Source: Reticulitermes lucifugus (taxonomy: Eukaryota; Arthropoda; Insecta; Blattodea; Rhinotermitidae). From it: 64,000 nt of DNA. The stretch is from contig JAKCWW010000043.1 in assembly GCA_026260175.1 (NCBI GenBank), positions 82,994-146,993 on the forward strand. The letters run 5' to 3'. The translations under genes and the position numbers were made by a program. Below the pieces are notes generated by a model. That model was not told where the DNA came from. It ran no database searches and was given only the letters and a program-made list of their open reading frames with translations. This document shows positions 12,800 to 23,626 of the stretch, piece after piece. Position 1 is the first letter of the stretch, and each line of letters opens with the position of its first letter.

Positions 12800-13010
12800 C
12801 TTTACCTGGCAACTGGAATAAATGTGAGGATTTAGGTCTTCTGGGACGTGGCACTGTGTTACTGGGGGAGTGACTGGATTGCTTGACCGTTGAAGGTGAA
12901 GGCACCCACGTTTCTTCTAAACGTCGGGAGCCACTTAGCCAATGACACAGCGTCACATCTGAGCAGACATGAATCTCCAGCAACACCACTGTAAGAACAT
13001 CAAATATCTC
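12800..13010 (+). repeat. Decayed half foldback element
   Basis: Holds GGTCTTCTGGGACGTGGCAC (the CTTCTGGGATATTAC module) and then GAAGGC...TTCTAAACGTCGGGAG, a damaged GAAACGTCGG, followed by CAACACCACTGTAAGAACATC. Module order agrees with 2767-3013 and 15440-15570. Confidence 0.5.
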
Positions 13011-13109
13011 ATTGTATAAACTATTGTGTGCCTCGTTATATGTGCATGAAGTAAAATATAGTAAAATATACCTTATAATAGCAGATTTGAAACCAAGCGA
13101 GATCAGTTT

Positions 13110-13370
13110 GTACAGTACCTAGGCTGTGGGATGGACGACCGGGGAACTGGGCTTCGATTCTTGATAGGGGCAGATATTTTTCACTTTTCACAGCTTCCAG
13201 ACCGGGTCTGGAGTCCGTCCACCCTCGTGTCCATTGGTTACGGGTGGTAGTCCCTTGGCTTAAAGCGGCCGGTGTGTGACGGTGACCACCCACCTCCATC
13301 GTATGCAGAAGTTAAGAATGCACTGAGCTCTACCTACACTCCCCTGTTCGTCTTCACGGCGTGACGCTTA
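13110..13370 (+). mobile_element. SINE family A
   Basis: Head ACCTAGGCTGTGGGATGGAC with degenerate box B GCTTCGATTCTTG. Body AGACCGGGTCTGGAGTCCGT, AAAGCGGCCGGTGTGTGACG; tail GCTCTACCTACACTCCCC. Confidence 0.78.
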
Positions 13371-13639
13371 TTTGAGTGAAGGGACACAGTCACGTGTTAG
13401 TGGTAGGCCTGTTTAATGGATTTTTTACATTTTGGTGGGAACTGCATTTATGTCGCTGACCGTAGGGTCCATTGGAGCAGTTTTGTGAAGGCGGTAGAAA
13501 ACTTCAAGTCCCGTAAAAAAAACAGCTGAGCGATAGTTAGCTTCTCAAGAACTCTGTTTCGTGGGGTTAGTTGGTTACATAAGTGTATCTGGGGATTTAT
13601 TTTCGAATGATCTTGTGGAAGACGGCTATAAACACAACT

Positions 13640-13865
13640 GTCTTTACATAGGCCCCTCACTGTGGAGGCCCGGATTCAGTCCCAGGCCAGTCCACGTGGG
13701 ATTTTTGGTGTATAAAGTGGCACTGGGACAGGTTTTTTCTCCTAGTACTTAGGTCTTTCCCTGACATTACCATTTCTCCAGTGCTACATACTCATTCAGT
13801 CGTCGTAACACTGACGCTGTATAATCTTAGAAATTTACAAGGTCGTTAAATAACACACTTAAGAA
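13640..13865 (+). mobile_element. SINE family C
   Basis: GCCCCTCACTGTGGAGGCCC, GGATTCAGTCCCAGGCCAG, CCACGTGGGATTTTTGG, CACTGGGACAGGTTTTTTCTC, then ACGCTGTATAATCTTAG and AAGGTCGTTAAATAACACAC. CpGs are retained. Confidence 0.7.
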
Positions 13866-14250
13866 CATAGGTAGTCGTCGACACTTGTCGTTTTCATAGC
13901 GGAGTTGCTGAAGATTTAAGTGTCGTGGGATTAACGCCGTAGTAAGTACTTAGCGGTGCCTTCATATTGTGGGCCAAGCAGGCCATTGTGAGTGTAAACG
14001 TCGATGGCTATGTACCAGTCGACACAGCGTAACATTCGCGAAGACCTGAATATCATGAGAGCGTTATTGTGGCATTTAACATTGTGGTAATCCAGCTGTA
14101 CGTGATCGAACTGTATTTAAATATTATTGTAAACATGATTCTAGTATTTTTATCCAAAAATAAATTTAGAACCATTGTACAGATAAACTACACTTTATTA
14201 CCTGACTACCTCCATGGTACAGAAATTCTTGAGCAGTCACTCCGTTTTGT

Positions 14251-14840
14251 TGAGAACTAATGGGTTTCTGGACTGTGTCCATCGTCTGGAAATCTAAAAT
14301 AACTAGATGACACGACGTTTCGGAAACTGGATCTGCTTCCGTCCTCAGGTGAAGGGGGGAGGGAGCCACCTACCCTGTTGGGTCCCTTAGATAGAGCTAA
14401 CTTCAATCACGGGACAATCTAAACCGGTTAAACCACAGCTATATGAGTAACTGAGACCAAGATATGTCAGAGGAAGATAACAGATCAATAAGCAATAAAA
14501 ATTGCCGTATACAAGAACAGACGTGGAACCAAGATACGAGTTTACCTCCTATTCTATCTTGGTTCCAAGTCTGTTCTTGTATACGACAACTTTTTATTAC
14601 TTATTGATCTGTTATCTTCCTCTGATATATCCTGGTCTCAGGTACTCATATAGCTGTGGTTTAACCGGCTTAGGTTGTTCAGTGATTGAGGTTAGCTCTA
14701 TCTAAGGGACCCAACTGAGTAGGTGTCTCCCTCCCCCTTCACCTGTGGACGGAAGCAGATCCAGTTTCCGAAACGTCGTGTTACCTAGTTATTTTAGATT
14801 TCCGGACGATGGACGAAGTCCAGACATCAATTAGTTCTCA
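14251..14840. repeat. 590-bp foldback element with hammerhead-like cores in both arms
   Basis: Outer ends TGAGAACTAATGGGTTTCTGG and CCAGACATCAATTAGTTCTCA are inverted. Homology between arms continues almost to the centre near 14545 (GTATACAAGAACAGAC against GTCTGTTCTTGTATAC). Both arms carry CCCTTCACCTG..., a GGAAGC stem and CCGAAACGTCGTG. The left arm (minus strand) keeps CTGAGGA; the right arm has CTGTGGA. Neither arm has a coding frame of note. Confidence 0.85.
14311..14352 (-). ncRNA. Hammerhead-ribozyme-like motif
   Basis: Minus strand: CAC, CTGAGGA (14348-14342), extra C, stem GGAA(G)C...G(T)TTCC, GAAAC (14321-14317), palindrome ACGT, C, then GTG. CAC pairs with GTG as stem I and GTC is the preferred cleavage triplet. 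U7 is replaced by G, a position known to tolerate change. Confidence 0.5.
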
Positions 14841-15459
14841 ATGTTACATACCATTGTCAGAACCTTTTAGAATTTACTCTGTTTTGTGTTCCACTCGTCC
14901 GAGTTGCAGTGCCTGCTGCAGTTAAAGATTTGTAACTTTTCGTGATATTTAAGGCACTTGCCTGTAAGTTGTAATGAGAATTCTCGTAAGTACGAATAAG
15001 CTGTTCATTTTCTTGTTAAGATATATGGCGTTTCGTAAAGCAAAATGTCCCCGAATTCAAGCTGTTGTGTAGTACAAGAAATGCACCTTCATGTGAAACG
15101 TAGGGTTTTAACATCTGTTTGGCATTTTCACCGTTAGGTGAGTATGGACATTTCGACAGTGAGGTTGTGTGAGAATAACGCGCTGAGGTTGTTATGGTAT
15201 TTGGGCCTAGGAGGGAGGTAGGTGGAGAAAATAGCATAATGAAGTGCGTCGCAGTTTGTTCTCTAGCCAGACACTAGTAGCATGATGAAATGAAGTACGA
15301 GATTGGCGGTACGTGTAACACGCATTGTAGTAACTGTATGTAGGATAGGCCATAGAGTGTTGTAGTTGAAATGCGGAAGGAGACACTTGGGGGACCTATT
15401 CGTGATGTGAAACAAGAATAATCTCAACAAATTAAAGGGGTGAGCGTGTGGACAGGACT

Positions 15460-15575
15460 GGTGATTTGAGGTTGCAACAGTGTTGTTGATGAAGATCCAA
15501 GTCTTCCGGAATATGCTGTATCGACTGGTAGTTACCGACGTTTCGAAGGTGCTTGCTGCCTCCATCTTAACGGTA
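15460..15575 (-). repeat. Half foldback element (single arm)
   Basis: Modules in order: GAGGTTGCAACAGTGTTGTTG, GTCTTCCGGAATATGCTG, TACCGACGTTTCGAAGGTGC, GCCTCCATCTT. The same order occurs at 2.8 kb and, in part, at 50.85 kb. Minus strand shows GAAACGTCGGTA with a degenerate CTGA box. Confidence 0.55.
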
Positions 15576-16654
15576 TTTCACCTGTCCTTGGACTAACCAG
15601 AAGACTTCAACTGCAGTATTTAAATAATCTAAGGTCCAGTGACGGTGTCTTGTGAAAGTTGAGGGTACCGTAATGGCATGTAATTTCTTCATCAGCTGAG
15701 CTATGGCTCTGCACTACGGACTCAGTTTTCAGTGTGGAGAATAAAACAATGTGGAAGTCATGGCCCCCCGTGTTTGATGGCGTTCCCATTGTTTCCTGGG
15801 TTGAGTGAGGTTGCCACGTCTGCCGGCCATGTAGTGGAACCTCTTTATTTATAAGTTGTAACACAACCCGTTGGCCTTGACTTGGGGACGATGCTCTTCT
15901 GTTCATCTCCGGATTACATGAGCCGAGCTATCTGTAGTCCAATGTTAGGTAAGTCTTTGGTTTCGTGATACTCATGGTTAAAGGATGAAAATGGTGATCT
16001 GCTTGCAAACCCCTACAGTGTTTTGACCAGGTGGGGGAATTGCTCCTGTCAGTTATGCAGTAGAATGTACGTAGGAGTAATGATGTTCGGCGGACTGAAA
16101 AAGATAAGCTAGTGCAGGCCGGCTGAACTTTTTATGTGATGTGGGCAACTTTGGCAAAATTTCATAGTTTATTTTTACAAAATGAAGTAGTAAAGTAATG
16201 TATGTCTTCATAAATCAACAGCTTATAAGTTTTCAAAATTGCTTGGATGTTTTGTCTGGGCTTTGCCAGGGGAAGGGGTAAAAGACGTTTTCTCATTTCA
16301 GATGTCTCCACGGACATGTTGCCTGCAAGCTACGGGTTGCTGGGCCCTGCGCTAGTGCGTACAGCTGGACCATTGTTACACGAGTCTAGTCTCTTAAGTA
16401 TATCAGAGAGAGATAAAATTTTTGCAGAACTGATTACAGTCAGGAGTAAAGCCTGACGCTGTGAGGTCTACAAAATATAACCGCTACCAATCGCGCATAC
16501 CTACAGAATTTTATGCAACATTCATCTTTTAAATTTAACCACATGTCACTAAATTATTGCGGATCATCGGTATGGATTTTGGTGTAACAGCTCAACTCCT
16601 GATAGCTATCTTGCATTTGTCTTGCTGGAGAAAATAATAGTACAGTGGAGTAGA

Positions 16655-16925
16655 TGGGAGCGGGAGTAATGTAGTCGGTGTAGTAGGGCTGCTTACGCTA
16701 CGGGCAGGACGACCGAGGAATCTTGGTTCGATTGCCTCCAGGGATAAGCGATTTTTCTCTTCTCCAAAACGTTCAGACCGGCTGTGGGTCTCACCCAGCC
16801 ATCTATTCAATGTGTGTCGTGACGTTCTTCGTCGCCGGGTATAAACCGGCCGGGGCGTGAAGCTGAGCACTCACGCCTATCTAGTGCCGAGGTTAAGATT
16901 GGGTTATGCTGTCCCTCCACCTTAC
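16655..16925 (+). mobile_element. SINE family A
   Basis: Head TAATGTAGTCGGTGTAGTAGG with box B GGTTCGATTGCC. Body CAGACCGGCTGTGGGTCTCA, GGGTATAAACCGGCCGGGGC; 3' part CTAGTGCCGAGGTTAAGA. Confidence 0.8.
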
Positions 16926-17524
16926 CTTTACTATACCAACGTTTTTCAATAGGACAGTGCATCAGCTTAAGAAAGCGTGCGAGAAATTGAACTTTGGGAT
17001 TCTCTCCTAGCCCAAGGAACCCTTTTATTGCGACTGGTGTGTACATTACATGATCACGTCTAATGTTAGATCTCGTAACGCAGCACTTTTACGTTATCGT
17101 TGCCAGGCAACGTGTAATGAAACTACGACTGCTAGGACCGCGTGGCAGAGAAAGAATTTCGCCTTGAAGTTACTGCTGTTAAAATCACATTCAATCCTCT
17201 TCTTCTGCACCATCACCTGTGGACTTCCTGAGTGTTTCAGGGTCTTCCCAGACGAGGATTATATCACCATGCACTCATACACAAATAGAAATAAATACCT
17301 TAATTCGCTTTCATTGACTTAAGAGGTCGTAGCACAGTCTTTGTGCTTGCCTGCCCGTGTAAAATTTGGGAACAATTGACAGTTTTTACGAGTTTTGGTG
17401 TGAACGCTGTCACTAGCAGCTACCTCGTCATCGTGAGGTCAGAGAGGTGTTATTGCCACTTGTTGTGGAGTTACGAAATGAAGTTTCGTATTTTGAAAAA
17501 CGTACTCTGTGTTTACCATATTTA

Positions 17525-17965
17525 CATGCTTACCAGTGCCTTTTGGAGCATAGCTTTGTATGGTGCTGAAACTTGGACACTTCGGAGGGTAGGATAGAAA
17601 TACAGTGAAGTTTCGAAATGTGGTGCTGGAGAAGGATGGAGAAGATCAGTTGGATTGATCGCGTGAAAATTAAGTATTACAGAGAGTGAAGGAGGAAACG
17701 AAAATGGCACATACAACAAAACGAAGAAAGGCTAACTGGATTGGTCACATCTTGCGTAGAAACTACTCTGTATAAAACACGTTATTGAAGGCAAGATTGG
17801 AAGGGACGGGAAGACGAGAAAGAAGACGTAAGCAGCTGCTGGATGACCTTAAGGAAGACATAATATACTAGAAATTGAAAGAGGAAGCACTAGATTGCAC
17901 TCGCTGGAGAACTCGCTCAGAAAGAGGGTATGGACCTGTCGTAAGGCAGACAACGTGAAGAGCAG
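17525..17965 (+). mobile_element. LINE C-terminal remnant, type 2
   Basis: Reads SIALYGAETWTLRRV, then in shifting frames GAGEGWRRS, ANWIGHILRRN, and a run of K/R-rich sequence followed by ALDCTRWRTRSERGYGPVV. This is the familiar ALYGAETWTLR...NWIGHILRRNCLLKHVIEGK tail of an insect non-LTR element. Several stops and shifts. Confidence 0.75.
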
Positions 17966-17969
17966 TTTG

Positions 17970-19400
17970 CGTTAAATAGTTCACGCTGGAGGTAGAATGG
18001 TTACCGCAGCACCTCAACTGACTGACTACTGAGCTTTGCTGTGTGCCACGTGTTTGTGAAAAACAGCGCAGACGAGAGGTTTCAGCAGCCTACAAAACAA
18101 TGAGTTACTCATATGTAGCTTTCTCGCTGTATTGCCATGTGGTTGGCAATACTGATCGTCCACTGTCATGCGCTGGCTGCCATGGTGGTGGTAGCGCGAA
18201 AGTCGCTGAATTAAGAAGAACTGAGCTGAATGCATTTGCTCGTTTGTCGCAACTATCACCCCCCCCCGCTCGCCACTCTCACACAGTAAAACAAAAGCCC
18301 CCTTTATGTACACAAACCTAAGAAAATACTCAAGTCTCAGTAGTTACGTAAGTGTAAGTGTAGGTGATCACAACAGGTTACTTTTGATTGGCGAGGTTTA
18401 CGTAATATACAGGATGATTGTAAAGTAAATACATAATGCTAAACGGCTGTATTTCCCAAACGGACTGCTTTATTGTCACAGTTCTTGTGCCATTTTGAAG
18501 TCCATACTCCACCATTTAGCGTCATTTTTCGACGTACGCCCCAGAACTTTGCACACACTTGTTGCAACCTGGAAAGTCGGCTTTATGAGTTTTGGACGAA
18601 CTGGTGTTTCTTTTTAAATGTATGATGTGAAAGTATGTACGTGCATTGTGAGAGGGTGCGTCGAGATCTTGCCTCGGAGGGTGACTGTGTCCTATGTAAT
18701 CGAAAAATCAGTTGGTGGCTGATTTCGCACGCGCCATCGTGAATACAGACCCCATCGTTGCCACGCCACTCATACTGTAACAGAAATGTTGCCTTCGTAT
18801 GTGTCACTTCTCGAGCGGTGTTCATTCACATTCCAACCAGTGTGCTACTCCACTGACCCGTATCCCCATCGCGAGGGGCACGTTGTGTATCACACGGTGG
18901 CAAGCAAGAGTTCCGCGCTCCGTAGTAATTGTGTTCTTCCGGATAACAACCCTTGGTCCGTTTGTGCGGTATTTATGAGAGGGAGGCGTTGTTTGTTGTT
19001 CTTGATTGTCAAAACAAGAACATCATTGTGTTTGCTCGAGGTCGATGGTGCAACTTTGCCGCCAGCCGCCCACGTTGAAGTCGTAGCGGTGTGCCGTTTG
19101 AGGGACACAGAGCTGCTTGTTGAAATCTTTTGTTGGATTAGATAGACGGCGAAAATACATGCCAACTGGGAGTGCATGATGCTTCGTGTCTGGTTGTAGC
19201 AGTAGATATGACATCAGTGGCAGGAAATATATTTTGAAGCGTTTCAGTTATTCAACAATTAAATTGTAAGAAATCCCATTCAGATAGCGATTTAATAAGT
19301 CGACAAGTTAGTAATCGTTTGTTTATGCTTCGTGAGAAGTACTGAGGCTGGACTGAAGAGAGATGAAAATTGAATTAAAAAAGAGTGTAGCAAGGGTGAA
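17970..19400. other. Unassigned sequence
   Basis: Contains a nine-C run (18259-18267). From 18405 to 18900 it may hold an old DNA-transposon scrap, which I could not assign. Overlapping open frames on both strands (up to 119 codons) lack recognisable motifs. Confidence 0.35.
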
Positions 19401-19404
19401 TGAA

Positions 19405-19625
19405 AAAATTAATTTTGTCGGAAGACCTCACAGGAAGACACCTCTCATGAAGATGGCATGAATGGGTGGCTAATATTAAAGAAATAAGACATTGGGATTT
19501 CTGCAGTCAGCTAGCACATGGTAGGATCCAGTGACAGAGTTTTGTGAACTCTGTGATGAGCCAGTGGATTCGGTAAAAGTAGGAATTTATTGGCCATTTC
19601 AGTAACTCTCAGTAGTGAAGAAGAC
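19405..19625 (+). mobile_element. Possible LINE tail remnant
   Basis: TTTTGTCGGAAGACCTCACAGG reads VGRPHR. Later frames give ANIKEIRHWDFCSQLAHGRI and QSFVNSVMS, resembling the terminal LAQDRxxWRxLVNxVM block of LINEs. Weak. Confidence 0.35.
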
Positions 19626-19682
19626 TGAGTGTGTTACGGCAGCTAATGAGCAGGTTACACGGTGATTTGTTGTATATTTAGC

Positions 19683-19800
19683 GTACCTGGGTTTATTTAA
19701 CAGCGCTTTATAAACTGACCATCTTGTGTTGATAGTGATGAAAGTAAATGGGCGTCATCCGCTTAAGTTACTCACTCAGGTAGACTGATGATGATGATAA
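19683..19800 (-). mobile_element. SINE family C, 3' end fragment
   Basis: GGGTTTATTTAACAGCGCTTTAT and CCATCTTGTGTTGATAGTGATG match the inverted 3' end at 1764. A further bit of the same end is at 21297-21316 (GTTTATTTAACGACGCGAGG). Confidence 0.4.
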
Positions 19801-20307
19801 AAAAGAATTTCTGTAAGGGTTCCTGCTTCTCGGCCGAGATGAGATCTGAGGACCCACCGATTACGAAGCGGAAATACTGACCATTGCACTGAGTCTTTTG
19901 GGGTTTTCTTTTATGTGTCTTTCATAATTCTGGGGCTAGATATTTCAACCCTATTCTCTCGTATTATTTTCATTTCTCTTTATTCATTTTGTTCTCTAAA
20001 TTCCTTGCAGCAGGCTGTTCTGGCCACCTAATTCCGCGTTTTTTAGATGATACACAGTGAATTACTTTTTTATCTTCTGGAAAACAAGAAACTGTGAAAA
20101 ACATCCCCATTCTGTAGCGATAATTAAGTGACTGTCATCGTATTTAAAAAAGGGCGTTAATACACTGTTCATGTTAATGTCAGAATATTTCGCCATAAAA
20201 TTTCCATCATCTGAAATTGCCTGACATTTAACGAACACGAAGTGTATCAGTACAAACAGTGCAATTTTCGTCAGAACTTCACGTTCACATAAGTCAAGCG
20301 CACATCC

Positions 20308-20624
20308 TATACAGACACGCCCCGACTTAAGGCAATTTAAACTTTGCGCAATTTTAAAAAATTAAAAATGAAGTAAAAACATTTTTGAAACGCGGGAACG
20401 AAAGTGCAATGAGACGAAGGTGGCGGAAGAATACTGATGGGCGATAACACAGGCGGCGGGGCGGTCATGCTGCTGCCGATCCTGTTCCAGTGTGTTGGAG
20501 TTTGGATTTCATCTGAACTTTCTTGTGTGTACATATAGTTGACCACATACATGTTCAGTGCCGACTTAACGCCGGACCTTCCTGAACGTAACTCATGCGT
20601 AAGTCGGGGAGTGCCAGTACGAAC
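20308..20624. mobile_element. Probable Tigger-like MITE
   Basis: CACGCCCCGACTTAAGGCAA and GCGTAAGTCGGGGAGTGCCAG are inverted. Inner copies CGACTTAACGCCGG and TGCGCAATTTTAAA support a non-autonomous element of about 315 bp. Confidence 0.55.
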
Positions 20625-21094
20625 AAATTGCTGCAGGATGCCACGTTGATTTTACAGTATGTCTGTGTCGGGATGGTAGAGTTTTACGTTACATGGCGAC
20701 CAAACAGGATGGCACAGCGGTAACGTTTCTATCTTTGATACGTAACCGGTTGAAATTCCCGTCAGGCTCCGGTTACGCTGACTGAAGTTGTTAGCAGAAC
20801 TCGCATTGTCGGTAGGGTCTAAATTATGGGAGAACAGGCCTACCAACCTCAGCATACATATATGATGTCCCAAGTATTGACATTTAACACAGTCTGTTTA
20901 CATTTCTTTCGACGCTGCTTAATCTGAACAGTTGCTACATCGCAGTAAGGTAACATGAATTATTATCACAATATTATAGAGACGGCGTAAAGTTTGGTAA
21001 ATAAAGGCAAAGTTGACCTTGTACCTAAGCAGCTCGTCTTGATTGCATAAGGGAGCGGTGATAAAGCTGCACGCATTCTTGTCCGTGGCACAGG

Positions 21095-21240
21095 GTGAAA
21101 GTGGGTGGTTAGCCTCACGCTATGGCCGCTTTAGTTCCGAAAAGTGGCCCGGCTGTGCCCGTGGACCGCAGAGCTATAGTCTGGACGTGGCAGCGAAGAC
21201 CTTGTGAATCGAATCCCGGTCCTTCAGCTCCTGGACAGTC
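21095..21240 (-). mobile_element. SINE family A-like fragment
   Basis: GGTTAGCCTCACGCTATGGC matches the body at 59836. AATCGAATCCCGGTCC resembles a box B but lies in plus orientation, so two SINE pieces may be joined here. Confidence 0.4.
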
Positions 21241-21319
21241 GCCACTGGGTTATTTTGGCTCTCATAATTAGGACAGGGCCTGCAATTATTTTTATCGTGT
21301 TTATTTAACGACGCGAGGA

Positions 21320-21625
21320 AGTAACGGAAGCATAGAGAAAATGGCATAATGAGGAGCTTTGTGATATGAACTCCTTACCAGATACTGTTAAGCTGGTCAA
21401 ATTAAGTAGGATGAAATGGGCGGGGCATGTCGCATGCATAGAAAGGAAGAAAAATTGATAAAGGGCGTTGGTGGAGAAACCTGAAGAAAAAAAACCACTT
21501 GAAAGACCTAGGCATAGATGCGAGAATTATATTAAAAGGAACCTCTTAATTGGATTGGGGGAAGTGGACTGGATTCGTCTGGCACAAGATAAGGACAGGC
21601 GATTGCCTTGAATATGAAGTACTAC
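21320..21625 (+). mobile_element. LINE C-terminal remnant, type 1
   Basis: Frame fragments spell AGCTTTGTGATATGAACTCC (ELCDMNS), GGGCGGGGCATGTCGCATGC (AGHVAC) and GGACTGGATTCGTCTGGCAC (DWIRLA), then AAGATAAGGACAGG (QDKDR). Same order as the type 1 LINE tail, with several frame breaks. Confidence 0.65.
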
Positions 21626-22292
21626 TAAGAACCACCACATTTAAAAATTATACATTTCAGTCAGTATCATATGGGTGAAATGCAGTCGTACTATCGTGGA
21701 AATACGACATGGAATTACATGTGTTGAAGCTATGTCCGCTTGATCGTAACAGATCCTGTTGCATGGTCCAAAATGGCACGATTCATATTTTGGTTCATGA
21801 TGGGTGAGAATAAGTAAATTAAATGTGATTGAGTGAGTGATGCGTCCTCCAAGTTCGTACAGCCAGGTTGTAATACTACCTTATTGTGTCTTGAACTGTT
21901 CAGCCAGAGTGATGTAACTTGCATCTCAGTTTTCTCATTTGAAGCAACCGACCGGTGATCGCAGTTTGTACGGAGTGAAAGTCGAGAGAATGCGACTGTT
22001 GTATGGCGGCCACGTTTGCACAGACATTAGCCAGTTGCACGGCTTATTATTGCTTGAGTGGTGAAAGCTATATTGTCAACACACTCCACCTCTGTTAAAT
22101 CACCGACTAACGAAATCCTTGGAGAAAAGTCACCTTTAAAGTTCCTCGGCCAGTTGAGAAATCCCCTGCATTTTGTTGAACCCGAAAGTTCCTTGCCGTG
22201 TTCACAAGAGCTCGCCACTTGTCCCTCTTCTGGGTAATATGAGTTCTGTCTGAGCACTCTCATTATATTCCTTACGGAGTAATTTTGATATT

Positions 22293-22948
22293 ACTTTATA
22301 ATAATTAACCAACAAATGCACAATATTTGTATTTACACAGTTATATTACTTTAAAACATTGAAAACTCCTACATGTTTCGATCCCTGTGGGGTCATCATC
22401 AGCAGGGATTATGTACATCAAAAGATCTAGTATAAAACAGTAACCGAATTATAAGTTGTTAATTCACGATATCTTGTACGTCATGTAGAAGAACTAGGTA
22501 ATTGTATGTTGCTCCGTCTAGAACAGATGTATATAAAAGAATGTGGAACTATGATACACAGTGTTTCGGGGCAGCTTGTGTGTACGGCGAAAGCTGGCAC
22601 GGTACACACATGCTGCCTCGAAACACTGTGTACCGTAATTTTATATTATTATCCATACCGTGCATATTCTTACAGTCAGCACATGCACTTAATATTAAGT
22701 GCATGTGCTGACTGACATCTGTTCTACACGGCGCAATCTTCAACGTCTCAGTTTTTCTTCTGCATGATCTACAAGATGTGGGGAATTAACAACTTATAAA
22801 TTAGCGAGTTAATGTTTTATACAAGATCATTTAATGTACATAGTCCCTGATGATGATCCCACAGGGATCGAAACATGTAGGAGTTTTCAATGTGGTATAA
22901 CATTGTAAATAAAAAGATCATGCATTTGTTGGTTAATTGTTATAAAGT
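22293..22948. repeat. 656-bp foldback element with nested hairpins
   Basis: Ends ACTTTATAATAATTAACCAAC and GTTGGTTAATTGTTATAAAGT are inverted. Both arms contain GAAAACTCCTACATGTTTCGA or its complement. Inside are a roughly 31-bp hairpin (22555-22585 with 22601-22632) and a perfect 38-bp palindrome (22675-22712). The best hammerhead-like core of the window lies in the right arm. Confidence 0.85.
22844..22883 (+). ncRNA. Hammerhead-ribozyme-like motif, all core bases present
   Basis: TCC (half of stem I), CTGATGA (22847-22853), one extra T, stem II GATCCC/GGGATC with loop ACA, GAAA (22870-22873), palindromic stem III ACATGT (22873-22878), cleavable A (22879), then GGA pairing with TCC. This matches the hammerhead order stem I-CUGAUGA-stem II-GAAA-stem III-UH. 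The self-complementary stem III is short, as in hammerheads thought to act as dimers. The extra T before stem II is unusual. Activity is inferred, not shown. Confidence 0.55.
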
Positions 22949-22954
22949 AGTTAT

Positions 22955-23245
22955 TATCAACTGACGGAATGAATAACGTGATTTTAGTATTATCCCATCT
23001 ACGCCTAGGTCTTCGAAGCGGTCTCTTCAGGTTTTCCAGCCAAACTTTGTATGTTTTACTTTTCTCCCCCGTGCATGCAACATGCCCCGCCCACCTCATC
23101 ATCCTTAATTTGATCACCGTAATAGTATTTGGTGAGGAGTTCAAATCATGACGCTTCTCGTTTTGCGGTTTTCTCTAGCCTCCTGTTATTTCTTCCCTCC
23201 CAGGTCCATCTTCCTCAGCGCCCTATTCTCAAACTCCCTCAGCAT
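22955..23245 (-). mobile_element. LINE C-terminal coding remnant, type 1
   Basis: Minus-strand translation gives MRWAGHVACTGEKSKTYKVW and RPLRRPRRRWDN, the conserved end of a common insect non-LTR retrotransposon reverse-transcriptase ORF. Interrupted and 5'-truncated. It adjoins the right end of the 22293-22948 foldback. Confidence 0.75.
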
Positions 23246-23249
23246 CAGC

Positions 23250-23480
23250 CTATGCCGTTCCCTTAATTCATCAGTACACGGTATTAATGCAAGGAATAAG
23301 CACAATCTTCATAGACCAATTGCCAACCTATCTTGTTTTCAGAAAAGTGCATTCTATTCTGGCATCAGAATTTTCAACAGTTTACCACGTAGTCTCACAA
23401 ATCTTAAGAATGAAAAGGCACAGTTGAAAGTAGCACTAAGAACGTACTTAAATGCACACTCCTTTTACTCTGAGAACTAA
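23250..23480 (+). mobile_element. LINE C-terminal remnant, type 3
   Basis: Open stretch with NKHNLHRPIANLSCFQKSAF, YSGIRIFNSLPRSLTNLKNE and LKVALRTYLNAHSFYS. This matches the end of LINE reverse-transcriptase ORFs (pattern ...LxxYQKGxYYxGIKxFNxLPxxI...FKxxLxxxLxxHSFY). It stops exactly where the half foldback 23470-23626 begins. Confidence 0.75.
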
Positions 23481-23626
23481 TTGGTTTCTGGACTTTGTCC
23501 ATCGTCCGGAAATCTAAAATCACGGCGTTTCGGAATCTGAAACTGCTTCCGTCCTCAGGTGAAGGGGGAGGGAGACACCTACTCAGTTGGGTCCCTTAGA
23601 CCGAGCTAACCCCAATCACTGATCAT
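23470..23626 (-). repeat. Half foldback element of the 14.2-kb family
   Basis: TGAGAACTAATTGGTTTCTGG through CCTCAGGTGAAGGGGGAGGG and GGGTCCCTTAGACCGAGCTAA is one arm of the 14251-14840 element, without its partner. The cleavage triplet reads GCC instead of GTC. It directly abuts the LINE tail ending at 23480. Confidence 0.65.

Noticed and set aside
18405-18900. Mariner-like transposase fragment
   Set aside because: Some phrases suggested an old DNA transposon, but no catalytic motif or terminal repeats could be identified.
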